The position numbers were made by a program, and so were the translations under genes. The notes beneath the pieces were generated by a model. The model was not told the origin of the DNA and did no database searches. It saw only the letters and a list, made by a program, of their open reading frames with translations. From NCBI RefSeq assembly GCF_018446385.1, contig NC_055986.1, positions 79,755,659 through 79,819,658 on the forward strand: a DNA stretch of 64,000 bases. The letters run 5' to 3'. How positions within the stretch are numbered: position 1 is the stretch's first letter; each line of letters begins with the position of its first letter. This document shows positions 18,368 through 30,120 of the stretch, piece after piece. The DNA comes from Zingiber officinale. Lineage: Eukaryota > Streptophyta > Magnoliopsida > Zingiberales > Zingiberaceae.

Positions 18368-20447
18368 TCATCTAAATCTTGCTCTTGGAGGGGTAAGACA
18401 TTTCAATACTCTCCTACCAAGGGCTCTTATTATGGAGAGAGCTTTCAATATAGGAGTTAAAAAGTGAAGTATAGCTCTCTCCATCTTCGTCTTCTTTAAA
18501 GTTCTTTCGGGTGGTGGAAGACGGTTCAGATTGAGCTTCCTATTATTAGCCCAAGTTAAATCTGCACATGCAAAGAAAATACAAATCTCCCACAAGCATA
18601 TTAGATAAGATAGAGCCATAACCATATTAAGATAAGCAGAATAAGAAATAAAAACTGAATCACATCCAACAAAGTCAATAATAGGTACCTCTATAAAATT
18701 TCCCAAAAGATCACAAGAAATACTAACCTTACTTTGCTGAGAAATACCTAAAATTTCTAAACATGTAGATGTGACTTCCTCTAAATCAAAAGATGGTTCT
18801 GACTCTGGGTCAGGTGTTGATGATATTAATGATGGTGATTCTTGAGACTCTGCTAGCTCTGCATAAGTCCCTACACATTGTTCCACGGCATGATCAATTC
18901 TTACAACTTCTAAGGGTTGTGTGGACAAAGGTGGTGATCCTTGAGATGCTGCTTCCACAACACAGCTCCCTACACATTCTTCCATATCATCATCATCAAC
19001 ACATACATTAAAAAATAAACAAACATCTATATCCTCAATAGGAGAATCAATAACAAGAGGATCAATAACTTCACTTGCAGTTTTAGGTTGATCTACAACA
19101 TCACATTTATCATCTGAAAATTCAATGTCACTATAACACCCTATAAAATTTGGAGGTAGATCTGAATACTTATTTACCACTGCATTATCAATAAAATCCT
19201 CATCTGAAGTGGCCTCATCTTCATATACATTCAAAAATCTGCACGCAACCATATTAGTGTCACTGGATTTACCGAAGTCTTTATTTTCATTGACCCCCAC
19301 TAACCTTTGTGGAAAAGGAACCCTTAGTGAAGGTCCGGGGAAAGATTTAACTTCCTTTTTCCCAAATTCCCTTTGAGCTTTTGGAGGAGGTTCAACTTGC
19401 TTATCTAGTGTTGGTATGATCAATCGTTGAGGAAAAGGTACTTGTGGCCTTTGTTAAATTCCTGGAGTAATGGAACTGAGTTCTCGTGATCTTCCATTGT
19501 TCTTCTCCTCAATTCTAAACAAATCTTTCTTCAGAAGTTTTTCATGATTCTTGCCACTTCTCAACATAATATCATTATCATTTACACTAGATCTTGTCTG
19601 TGAAGGAGGATGGTCTTCTTTGAACCATTTTGACACTATGCTCTCAATCTTTGCCTCCAAATGTTTGAACTCCTCGTTCTGTGACTTGTGATTTTTAAAA
19701 CTCATAGATGGTTGAGTTACAATTTGTTCGACAGGCTCTATAGCATATATGGCTTGTACTTCTTGAATGTTTGAGGGAGATTTCATCCAACTTATGTTCG
19801 ACCATTCTTGGAGGTTCAATGTCACTTGATCAATTAACATATATGCTTCATCTACACTTTTGTCCATAAAAGAACCTCCAGCTGATGAATCGAATAAACT
19901 CTTGTCTTTAGAAAGAAATTCTCCCATAGAATATGTGCAGAATAAACCATTTTTCAAAATCATGATGAGAGCACTGTCTTTGAAGACTTTTGAATCTATC
20001 CCATGCTTCCAACAATGATTCTCCATATGCCTGAGCAAAATTTGTTATGCAATTCCTCATATACACTATTCTTCTTAGAGGGAAAAAATGATTCAGAAAT
20101 TGCTTCTCCAATTATTCTCAACTTGTGATGCTTTGAAGATGGAGAGAATATAACCAAGTCCTTGCTTTATCCTTGATACTGAATGAAAATGCCATCAATC
20201 GAACTGCATCTGCTGACACTCCTTCACATTTCACCATATCACAAATCTCTAAAAATGTTTCAAGATGCAGATAAGGACTTTCTGATACTTCTCCTCCAAA
20301 TTTGTAACCTTGTATCATAAAAATTAACTCTGGCTCTAGTTGGAAACTTTCTGCTTCAATTTGAGGTTGCACAATGGGAGATAAAAATCTTGCAGAAAAG
20401 GGTGTAGAAAAATTTCTCATGGGTCTGCTTGACACGTTAGTGCTCAT
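18368..20447 (-). pseudogene. Gag of Athila-like element A with hydrophobic C-terminal extension (broken)
   Basis: The start is the ATG at 20447 (MSTNVSSRPM). Retrotrans_gag signatures are YLHLETFLEICD, AVRLMAFSFSIKDKARTWLY and ESLLEAWDRFKSLQRQC, then SSAGGSFMDKSVDEAYMLID, all typical of Athila gag. Frames change near 20110 and near 19920, and an in-frame TAA at about 19454 (TCA in copy B) separates the last part. That part (18368-19423) has a proline-rich start (VPFPQRLVG), a long acidic stretch, a hydrophobic segment near residues 257-289 (candidate membrane span) and a basic tail ending LTPPRARFR. No protease or RT follows. The identity of the hydrophobic tail is unknown; an env-like remnant is possible but unproven. 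Confidence 0.8.
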
Positions 20448-20889
20448 GGATATTCAAGAAAAAATTATAAAATGAAGAATCAAAGACAAGAAATAAAATG
20501 CAATATGAAAAACAAGAAAGAAAATGCAGAATTTAAATTGCAAGAAAGAAAGTGCATAATGAAAACAAGAAAGAAAAGATAAAAGGAAAAAGAAAAATGT
20601 CTAGAATAATTCATATGCTAAAGATTGCAAGGTATGTTCACAAAAGAAAAGAAGAAAGAAACTAGATCAAAAGAGAAAACAGAGAAAAGTTAGATTAGAG
20701 TGCTAGAAATCGAGAATGCAAAGTTAGAATTAGAATTAGAATTGCAACAAAAAGAATTGACAAGAAAGTTATACAAGAAAGGAAAAACTTATGAAAACAA
20801 AATTCTAACAATTAGCTACAACGATGCAAATGAAAAGAAAAGTTACGTCTAGTCTAATTCAATTGATAATTCCTAATGTTATAGCGCAG
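20448..20889 (-). other. Purine-rich leader between PBS and gag of element A
   Basis: An A/G-rich 440-bp leader (plus-strand sense in this view: repeated AAGAAAG and AGAATT-type runs). No ORF and no other motif recognised. Confidence 0.7.
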
Positions 20890-20907
20890 TCCCCGACAAC
20901 GGTGCCA
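20890..20907 (-). promoter_or_regulatory. Primer binding site of Athila-like element A
   Basis: TGGCACCGTTGTCGGGGA on the minus strand, six bases inside the LTR end at 20914. One of the standard PBS forms of Athila-type elements. Confidence 0.85.
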
Positions 20908-20913
20908 AAAACT

Positions 20914-22652
20914 TGTCGTCTCTCCGCAAGTGTACGGAAATATCGCAAGTAATATAAAAGATTATCGTATCCACAAGAATTGGAATAAGCACTAATAATA
21001 TCTCAAAACGAATTAGCTAGACAACAAATCAATGGATTAACAAAGTCTAGGTGTAACTATGAAAAGTAAACAAAAGAATGAAAGAATAGGCAACAAGAAT
21101 AAAGGCAAAGATAAGGGTTATTCTAGGAGTTTTGGTTTCTTTGTAAGGTTCTCCAATGTAAACAATCTACCAAATCCTTTTTCTAAATTATCCATCATTT
21201 GTAGAAGGTTGTCGGTTCTCTTTTGCAATAGAGAACCGACCTAGGACTGAAATCTATACCTAGATTGATCAATTAAGAATGAATCTATGTTGCCCTTACA
21301 CGGGCTTGCCTATCACGAGCGTCCCTCGGAAAATCAATATAAGAATCCATCGCTCATCAACCCATCAAGATATAAAGATTAATGCATAAATCTATCCTAC
21401 CCTCTTGAAATACCTAATTTCCCCTTCAAGATAATCCCTCAAATGTCCTTACACGAGCATTTTCCTTTCACGAAGATCCCTCAGAAAATCGAATGAAGAA
21501 TTACCTCTACAAGATCCACAAGATATCCAAACATTCAATCAAGCATGGCAATTAAGATTTCCTTACATTCCACACAAGATCAAATAGATACAAAATAGGA
21601 CAAAATCATAGAAATGGAAAATTGGCATATCCACAAGAGTTTTATATTAAGATTTCCTTACAAATAATCCCGCCATCCTAGAACAAGATATCTACTCCAT
21701 AAATCGAAGGAAGAATCCGAAAGAAACAAGGATTACAAGCATTTCTAAACCCTCAAATCCAAGAAAGGAGAGAAAGAAAACTTATCTACGGAGAAGAATG
21801 GTCTTCGGATCCAATCCTTCGATCTTAGAGTCGAATCGGTGAAGATCTTCCCTTAGATCGCCCAAAAATCCACCCAAGAATGGAAGGAATCGCCCAAATC
21901 TTCCTTTCTCCCAAAAGGGAGAAGATCCCCTTTCATATTAATGAGGAAAGTTTATATAGAGGTGAGGTTTGGGCACCACACGACCCCGAGGCACATCCGT
22001 GTGAGGTTCACACGGCCTGCCTCACTTCCCTCTCTGCACAACTCACATGACCGTGCGTGAGACACGACCGTGGCACACCCAGCATCTGCTATCTTTGCAT
22101 GGCCCTATAGATCTACACGGCCATGCCATTCTTCTCTTCTGGAAACCTTACACGACCGTGTGGTACACACGGCCATTTTATTTTTCTCCTCTAGAAACCT
22201 TACACGGTCGTGTAGATCTACACGACCATGTAAGTCTTCAACACTGGAATGCTAATATGACCGTGTACTACACACGACCTGCTCCTGCTGACTCCATATC
22301 TTGACACGGCCGTGTGAGGTTCACATGGTCGTGGCAACTTCCTTCTCTGTTTCAGCTACATGGCTAGAAATCTTCACACGGCCAGGGCAACCCCCCATGG
22401 CAGGGTCGTGTGAGGTTCAGGAATGATGCCTTCCTCCTTTGCTCTGCTTATAGATTTGGCCTTGAACAAAAAATCTTCACCGAATTTGACTCCTGTGTAC
22501 AAAAATTACACAAAAGAAGATCTCCGAACAAAAAGAGTAAATATGCTAAAAGGAAAGATGGAAGTACAAAAATACGTAGACAAAGCAGGTACAAAGTATG
22601 TGAATGTGCGTCAAAACATGCTAACAAGTGTATACAATCTACTCACATCACA
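20914..22652 (-). repeat. Complete Athila-like LTR shared by copies A and B (1739 bp)
   Basis: Plus-strand TGTCGTCTC at 20914 next to the PBS, and ...ACATCACA at 22652 next to the PPT complement CCCCCAGACTTAAAC. It is the 5' LTR of copy A and the 3' LTR of copy B. It contains a perfect 10-bp-arm stem-loop (21211-21240), a degenerate direct repeat (CCTTACACG...CACGA blocks at about 21293 and 21450) and the CACGRCCGTG palindrome cluster (21975-22420). Confidence 0.88.
21211..21240. repeat. Perfect stem-loop in Athila-like LTR
   Basis: GTCGGTTCTC, a ten-base spacer, then GAGAACCGAC. It lies near the PBS-proximal end of the LTR (R/U5 side on the minus strand). Confidence 0.85.
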
Positions 22653-22688
22653 CCCCCAGACTTAAACCTTTGCTTGTCCTCAAGCAAA
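22653..22688 (-). promoter_or_regulatory. Polypurine tract and hairpin, element B
   Basis: CCCCCAGACTTAAAC (plus strand) abuts the LTR end, so the minus strand reads ...GTCTGGGGG directly before the LTR. Next to it are stem TTTGCTTG, loop TCCT and stem CAAGCAAA (22669-22688). Confidence 0.8.
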
Positions 22689-24167
22689 ATGTCATAATCA
22701 TGATTCATATATTCAACAATGCATCATAATCCTTAATGCACTCTCCTAACTTTATCCACAAGTTTCATTAATGAGCATAATCATAGAAATAAACCTAGTA
22801 TGGCTTAAGCATAAGTCTCTTGTGTATGGTGTAAATAAGTAACTCAAAACCCTTCAAGTTTCAATCTCTGTCCTAGTCAAGTCGTCATCAAGTTTGAATT
22901 CCTAATATTTCCAGTGATAGACAAGTAACCAGTGATAGGCACTTACTTGCCACACAATTGGTTCATATTTCTCAATCAACCTAAGGTCTCAAAGGCATGC
23001 TCAATCTCAAGAGAAGCTAAGGAGGCATTTCCCCAGTAACCTAACTTGATCTCAAAGGGGTGATAACTCAACACCCTTCAAGTTTCAATCTATGTCCTAG
23101 TCAGGTCGTCATCAAGTTTGAATTCCTAATGTTTCCAGTGATAGACAAGTAACCAGTGATAGGCACTTACTTGCCACACACTTGGTTCCTATTTCTCAAT
23201 CAACCCAAGGTCTCAAAGGCGTGCTCAATCTCAAGAGATGCTAAGCAGTCATTTCCCCAATAACCTAACTCGGTCTGAAAGGGGTGACTTGCTAGATTCC
23301 ACTCACGACAACTATTTTTTATATCCCTTATTCACTTTTTTTTCTATCTTTTTTCATAAGTATTTGCATTGTGCCAAACTTATTTACAAATGTACTTTTG
23401 GCACAAATGTTGGGATATTTTGATTTTTCCAAATGAGCTTACATGATTTGAGCCTCATCTAGTAACCAAAATGAAGTTTGAGAAATCACCATGGAAACCA
23501 AGTAATAAACAAACAAGATGAATCATGACTATTTCAATGATATCAACCATTGAAGCATCAAGTCAAAGTGTAGTGAAAATAAGGTCCTTAAGGTCAAGCT
23601 AAAACTAAAATTATTTCTAATTGATACTTAGCTCAATTCATGCTACTCAAGATAGAGAAAATAAGTACACTAAACATACTATCATCATTTACAATATTAT
23701 GAATCAAGATAAAGAACGTGCTAACAATTTGCTTTAGGACAAGAAAACATAAAAATGGAGTTTGATGTTCTCACGATGTATGCCACAAAAAATCAAAACA
23801 AAATGCAAGACATAAGCAAAAATAAAAAAAAAACAAAGAAAATCAAATGCATCCCCCCAGACTTAAACTTTTCATTGTCCCAATGAAAACTAATAACAAT
23901 GTGGAGGAGATTTTAAGAGAAGTTACCAAGTGATGAGCTCCAAATGGTTGACATTCATGTTTTTAAAGATACTCCTCCATCCAATACTCACATTCCTCCA
24001 TAACTTTGAATTCTACAACAATAAGATACACAAGAAAAATTAAGTAGAGGATACATGTTTATTATAAAGAGAGAACTAAAGACATAAAAGAAAATAAGGA
24101 AAATGAACTTGGGTTACCTCCCAAGAAACGCTTGTTTAAGGTCATTAGCTCGACCACCTCATTAGAT
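22689..24167 (-). other. Non-coding 3' part of Athila-like internal B
   Basis: It aligns with 9802-10276 plus 17358-18367 of copy A, including the 224-bp duplication (22841 and 23065). A second PPT-like motif with hairpin TTTTCATTG-TCC-CAATGAAAA lies at 23853-23889. No ORF. Confidence 0.82.
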
Positions 24168-25841
24168 TCATCTAAATCTTGCTCTTGGAGGGGTAAGATA
24201 TTTCAATACTCTCCTACCAAGGGCTCTTATTATGGAGAGAGCTTTCAATATAGGAGTTAAAAAGTGAAGTATCGCTCTCTCCATCTTCGTCTTCTTTAAA
24301 GTTCTTTCGGGTGGTCGAAGACGGTTCAGATTTAGCTTCCAATTATTAGCCCAAGTTAAATCTGCACATGCAAAGAAAATACAAATCTCCCACAAATATA
24401 TTAGATAAGATAGAGCCATAGCCATATTAAGATAAGCAGAATAAGAAATAAAAACTGAATCACATCCAACAAAGTCAATAATAGGTACCTCTATAAAATT
24501 TTTCAAAAGATCACAAGAAATACTAACCTTACTTTGCTGAGAAATACCTGAAATTTCTAAACATGTAGATGTGACTTCCTCTAAATCAAAAGATGGTTCT
24601 AACTCTGACTCAGGTGTTGATGATATTAATGATGGTGATTCTTGAGACTCTGCTAGCTCTGCATAAGTCCCTACACATTGTTCCACAACATGATCAATTC
24701 TTACAACTTCTAAGGGTTGTGTGGACAAAGGTGGTGATCCTTGAGATGCTGCTTCCACAACACAGCTCCCTACACATTCTTCCATATCATCATCATCAAC
24801 ACATACATCAAAAAATAAACCAACATCTATATCCTCAATAGGAGAATCAATAATAAGAGGATCAATAACTTCACTTGCAGTTTTAAGTTGATCTACAACA
24901 TCACATTTATCATCTGAAAATTCAATGTCACTATAACACCCTATAAAATTTGGAGGTAGATCTGAAAACTTATTTACCACTGCATTATCAATAAAATCCT
25001 CATCTTAATATACATTCAAAAATCTGCACTCAACCATATTAGTGTCACAGGATTTGCCGAAGTCTTTATTTTCCTTGACCCCTACTAACCTTTGTGGAAA
25101 AGGAACCCTTAGTGAAGGTCCTGGGAAAGATTTAACTTCCTTTTTCCCAAATTCCCTTTGAGCTTTTGGAGGAGGTTCAACTTGCTTATCTAGTGTTGGT
25201 ATGATCAATCGATGAGGAAAAGGTACTTGTGGCCTTTGTGAACTTCCTGGAGTAATGGAACTGAGTTCTTGTGATCTTCCATTGTTCTTCTCCTCAATTC
25301 TAAACAAATCTTTCTTCAGAAGTTCTTCATGATTCTTGCCACTTCTCAACTTAATATCATTATCATTTACACTAGATCTTGTCTGTGCAGGAGGATGGTC
25401 TTCTTTGAACCATTTTGACACCATGCTCTCAATCTTTGCCTCCAAATGTTTGAACTCCCCGTTCTGTGACTTGTGATTTTCAAAACTCATAGATGGTTGA
25501 GTTACAATTTGTTCGACAGGCTCTATAGCATATATGGCTTGTACTTCTTGAATGTTTGAGGGAGATTTCATCCAACTTATGTTCGACCATTCTTGGAGGT
25601 TCAATGTCACTTGATCAATTAACATATATGCTTCATCAACACTTTTGTCCATTAAAGAACCTCCAGCTGATGAATCCAATAAACTCTTGTCTGAGAAAGA
25701 AATTCCCCCATAGAATATGTGCAGAATCAACCATTTTTCAAAATCATGTTGAGGGCACTGTCTTTGAAGACTCTTGAATCTATCCCATGCTTCCAACAAT
25801 GATTCTCCATATGCCTGAGCAAAATTTGTTATGCAATTCCT
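24168..25841 (-). pseudogene. Gag of Athila-like element B, 5' end removed by copia C
   Basis: It covers the gag C-terminal two thirds. The segment from 25841 to 25005 is open (NCITNFAQAYGESLLEAWDR onward) and has no frameshift where copy A has two. The ORF calls a false start inside the copia LTR upstream of NCITNF. A TAA at 25005-25007 stops it after RFLNVY. Compared with copy A there is a 15-base in-frame deletion between direct repeats CCTCATCT and a GAA-to-TAA change. The frame then reopens at 24980-24168 with the same acidic stretch, hydrophobic segment and LTPPRARFR end. The N-terminal ~130 codons, leader and PBS are not found on the far side of copia C. Confidence 0.8.
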
Positions 25842-28423
25842 TGTTAGAATGTATACTAAAATCCTAGCTTTTGGTATAAACATTTATCTAGAAATAAGAA
25901 TCACATTGGTCAAATGTCTACATTTATGATAAATGTAGTTGTTCAATTAATTTATATTATAGATAACATGATGTGTGGTGTCACACACAGAATATCATGT
26001 TACCAGTTCCTTATAAATTATAAACAGTAGCTCACTACCAAGATGGAAAAGAACAAACCATTGGAAGGTCGTAGTGTAATTAGGTAGTAGTTTATCTTAA
26101 CTATATAATTACACTAGTACACTTAGAGTGTATTGAGTAGGACCATTAGAGGTCGTTTCTTTTATACTGACTTTATAAAGGAACAAAGACCTCAGTTATT
26201 ATGGAAGTGTGTGCTCTTAATCCTAATATAATAACAAGCACATATATTTGATATTTATTTCTTTAATTTATCAATGGGTGAGATTTAGTTCGATAAATCA
26301 ATAAGCCCGATAAGTTGGGAAATGATATCACTTATAGTGTGTGTTGTTGATTATAGAAGGAAACTGTGTCCTAGTAATCTAGGTTGAGAATGTCCCCAAG
26401 AGGAGCTCATAAGGATTGTCATGTTAAACCCTGCAGGTGGACTTAGTCCGACATGACGATGAAGTTGAGTGGTACTACTCTTGGAGCTAGATATTAATTA
26501 AGTGAGTTGTCAGTAACTTACTTAATTAGTAGACATTTGTTATCTTAAACACAGGGAGACTAACACACTCATAATAAGAAGGAGCCCAAAATATAATTTG
26601 GGAATGGTGCGGTAGTTCAATAATAGTTCTCTAGTGGAATGAATTATTATTGATAAAATTAAGTTGTGTGTTCGGGGCGAACACGGGATGCTTAATTTTA
26701 TCGGGAGACCAAAACCAATTCCTCCTCTCGGTCCCTATCGTAGTCTCTTGTATATAGAGATTTATACCCACCACATACCCACCTTCTTACCCATCCTATA
26801 GGGGCCGGCCAAGCTAGCTTGGAGACCAAGCTAGGGCCGGCCATGGTTTGGTTCATGGGTGAATTCATGTGGCCGGCCCTAGCTTGAACTCAAGCTTAGG
26901 TGGCCGGCCCTATTAAAATAAAAAGAAATTTTTATTTTAAAATTTTTTCTTATGTGGATAACATGATTTAAAAGAGAGTTTAAAAATTTAAATCTTTCAT
27001 TTTATAAGATTCTACAAAAGATTAAGAGAAGAGCTAAATCTCTTTCCTTATTTGTAGATTAAAAGGTTGATTTTAATTTTGGTAAAAACTTTCCTATTAA
27101 TCATGTTTATTATTTAAAATAAAGTTTTAAAATTAAAAATTCTCTTTTATTAGTTTCTACAAAAGATTTAATATCTTTCCTTATTTGTAGATTAAAAGAG
27201 ATTTTAATTTTTAGAGATAACTTTCTTTTTATCCACATGTTAAAAGAAAGATTTTAATTTATAAAATTTCCTTTTTATTGACCAATCATGAAGGGAAAAA
27301 TTATTGGAGAAATGTTTTATAAATTTTCGGAAGCAAATAAGGAAGTTTTAATTTGTGTTTAAAATTTTATTTGCTTGGAAATTTTATGGTGTGGCCGGCC
27401 ATTGTAAATTGAAAAGAAAAATTATTTTTAATTAAATAAATTTTCCTTTTCAATGGAAAAAGAATTAAGGAAGTTTTTTTTATTAAATTTTCCTTATTTG
27501 CCAAGACCAAGGATTATAAAAGAGGGGGTAGAGAAGGCTTCATTGTGAATAACTCTATTCTATTTTCTCCCTCTTTTTCTTCCTTGGTGTGGCCGGCCAT
27601 CCTCTCCTCCTCTCTTCTCTTTGATGGCCGAACCTCATCCTTCTTGTGGAGACTCATATGGTGGCCGGATCAAGTTTGGAGAAGAAGAAGAAGAAGGAGA
27701 GAAAGAAAGTTTTGTTTCTAGCATCCCTTGGAGCATGGTGGTGGTGGCCGAACCTCTTCATCCTAGGAGAAGTTTTGATGTCCGAAACTTGTAAGGAAGA
27801 AGAAGGTGCTTGGTGGTTCTCATCTCGGAAGATCGTTGCCCACACAACGTCCGAGGTTAGAAGAGGAATATGGTAGAAGATCAAGAGGTCTTTCTAAAAG
27901 GTATAACTAGTATTTTTCCTTTCCGCATCATACTAGTTATTTTTGGAAATAATACCAAATACAAGAGGCATGCGATTCTAGTTTTTCGAATTTGTTTTCA
28001 ATGTTGTGTTTTTTGTTTTTTCTTTTCCTTGTGATTTGATTGTTCTTTTCGGTTGACCTAAAGTTATTTAAGGAAATTAAATATTAACTTTCCTTAAAAA
28101 GATTTGTCTAGTCGGTGGTGGTTGTTCCCATATCCAAGAAGGTCATGTGCCTCGCCACGTCAGTACTGGAAGCCAATTTTGGAAACTAATATTTAATGAA
28201 ATTAATAACTTAGGTGATTTGGATCGAACGTGTTAAGTTCCGCAGGAGATCCGAGTCTAAACCTAAAAGAACAAATAGATTAAACTTTGGATCAAACGTG
28301 TTAAGTTTCGTAGGCGATCCAAGTTTAATTTAAAAGAACACATGGTAGCTAGGAAAAGGTTCAGATCTTTGTACAAAATTTTTGTACAGTGGAACCATTA
28401 GGTTTTTCGAGTAGCAACCAACA
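25842..28423 (+). repeat. 5' LTR of copia C (2582 bp)
   Basis: TGTTAG...CCAACA ends, followed by the PBS. A TATA box candidate is at 27515-27522. GGCCGGCC occurs several times (about 26805-26910, 27390, 27590) within inverted blocks such as CCAAGCTAGCTTGG. An ORF at 27646-27876 is conserved in the other LTR only because the LTRs are copies of each other. Confidence 0.9.
27515..27522 (+). promoter_or_regulatory. Putative TATA box of copia C LTR
   Basis: TATAAAAG in GGATTATAAAAGAGGGGG, about 0.9 kb before the LTR end. Duplicated in the 3' LTR at 34763-34770. Confidence 0.55.
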
Positions 28424-28425
28424 AT

Positions 28426-28441
28426 TGGTATCAGAGCTAGG
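28426..28441 (+). promoter_or_regulatory. Primer binding site of copia C
   Basis: TGGTATCAGAGCTAGG, two bases after the LTR end. Initiator-Met type. Confidence 0.88.
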
Positions 28442-30120
28442 GTTTTACCTCTGTGTATTTGGTATTAGTTTAATTATGCACATGTCATACATAATTGAGG
28501 CAGGTTAATAGTAGGATGTGCAAACTTTGTGGATGCAGGATCCAACTATTATGGCTTATAGTTATTATGTGTGTGATTGGACCCTTGGACACGTCAAGGG
28601 CATATTATTGTGTGTGCATGATTGTATTATAAAAAACAGCAGGAGCTGTATTTAGTTTTATTAGGATTTTATTTTTTGATCTAGTTACATGTACATTCCT
28701 TTTATGGAATATAGGATCGATGGATGTAAATTTTATTTTATGTTCGATCTAGTTTACATGTACATTCCTTCGAGGAATATAGGATCGAAAAATGTAAAAT
28801 TCTATTTATGTCGCGGATCGAATCTTGCAAGGCGTGGAACCTTTTGAGGATCAGAGGCACAGCGGAACAAGGAGCAAGATGGATGCGATAACTAGACCCT
28901 GTGGCGGTGGCCAAAGATGGTAGCAGCTAGGGTTAGCGACACACGGAGGACAACAATACATAAAAGCCATAATAGTTGAAAATTAATTTTTCTATTTATT
29001 GCTTTTTATGCTGTGTTGTGTGTGCTTATTAGTATGCATGCTAAGTAGGCTAGCATAGTCAAAATTCCTCACTTTAAATAACTAAGTGGGAGAGGGATTT
29101 ATTTTTAAATAAATTCCACGGTCTCCATTACTGGTTTATAAGTGATGCAACAAGCTTGCGCGTTGGCTCTGAGTGCCTTCCTCCATATCGGATGAGCTTG
29201 TTTGCGGATCACTAGCTTAAACTTCCATTTTGGATAACTATAGGAAGTTAATTAAGAGCGTGTGATCTTCCCCATCGAAAGGGACACAATCTTATTAATG
29301 GACTTAGTGTCAAGTAATGGTATACACTTAGGCACGTCTAATAGTATCCTCCCCATCGGATTCACTACTATTATTTGTGTGATCGAAGAAAACCAACTAT
29401 TGATTTGTCAAATAAATAAGTTGACAAGATAAAAAAATTAAAAACCCCTCTTACAAATGTTTGATTTTGTATACGTCCACACTATCGTGGCATACAAAAT
29501 TCACGGTGTTTGAGGTAATTTTATTTGTCATAAAGATTTATTGACAAGATAATTAATGGGTAAACCCCTCCTCTTACAAATGTTTAATTTTGTATACGTC
29601 CACACTATCGTGGCATGCAAAATTCACGGTGTTTGAGGTGTTGGAGAATTTAAATAATATTGTTTGAGGAATCAATGTTATTTTAAATTCAAAAGTTTTG
29701 ACCAAATATTTGATCAAAGAAAGATCAACTATTAATTTTATTCGTCATAAAGTAAAGTTGACGAGATAATAAAATTAATGGATAAAATCTCTTCTTTGAT
29801 TTTGTATACGTCCACACTATCGTGGCATACAAAATTCATGGGAATTTTAAGGAATTGATCTTGACCAAATATTTTTGTGATTCTTAGGATTTAAAATGTT
29901 TGTCAATTCCCTTGCTGTTATACTATAGAAAAGACTTAGTAGTCCCGATTGTAAAAATTGGAAATAGGACTTGGACATTAAGGTAGTCTGTCTTTTTAGA
30001 ACTAAAGAACAATATAGGTGTATTCATTAGTTGAAACATGTTTAGTGGTGTTATCTACCAGAACCTGGAGTGTAGATACAGATGCCATTAATCATGTTCA
30101 CAATTCATTGCAGGGTTCCA
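28442..30120 (+). other. Leader and gag position of copia C, no readable gag
   Basis: I could not recognise gag or any ORF here. The stretch contains a thrice-repeated hairpin module (29464-29835). Either gag has been lost or has decayed past recognition, or this is an unusually long leader. Confidence 0.6.
29464..29835. repeat. Three direct copies of a hairpin module in copia C
   Basis: ATTTTGTAT-ACGT-CCAC-n6-GTGG-C-ATACAAAAT occurs at 29464-29500, 29587-29623 (ATGCAAAAT) and 29799-29835. Outer arms of 8-9 bp and an inner CCAC/GTGG pair form a nested hairpin. The ~35-base module is almost invariant while the sequence between copies differs. Confidence 0.9.

Larger units (their letters stand above)
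8655..25841 (-). mobile_element. Athila-like gypsy array: LTR / internal A / LTR / internal B, gag only
   Basis: Two copies of one internal region, both on the minus strand, share a single LTR between them (20914-22652). Internal A is 9766-10276 plus 17353-20913, interrupted by the TR-GAG element. Internal B is 22653-25841 and is cut by copia C. The left LTR (8655-9765) is cut by the Tat element. The PBS TGGCACCGTTGTCGGGGA and the gag sequence mark the Athila lineage. Neither copy has protease, RT or integrase between gag and the polypurine tract, so the family is non-autonomous. The shared-LTR arrangement is what unequal recombination between LTRs of one or two elements produces. Confidence 0.85.

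Noticed and set aside
18793..19011. Plus-strand ORF opposite the Athila-like gag tail (also 24593-24841)
   Set aside because: Shadow of the minus-strand coding frame; its conservation between copies is explained by that frame.
25842..25883. N-terminus MFIPKARILVYILT of Athila-like gag B
   Set aside because: It is encoded by the copia C LTR; gag begins at NCITNF after the junction.
27646..27884. 76-codon ORFs on both strands in copia C LTRs, conserved at 34894-35132
   Set aside because: The conservation follows from LTR duplication; both strands are equally open and there is no recognised domain.
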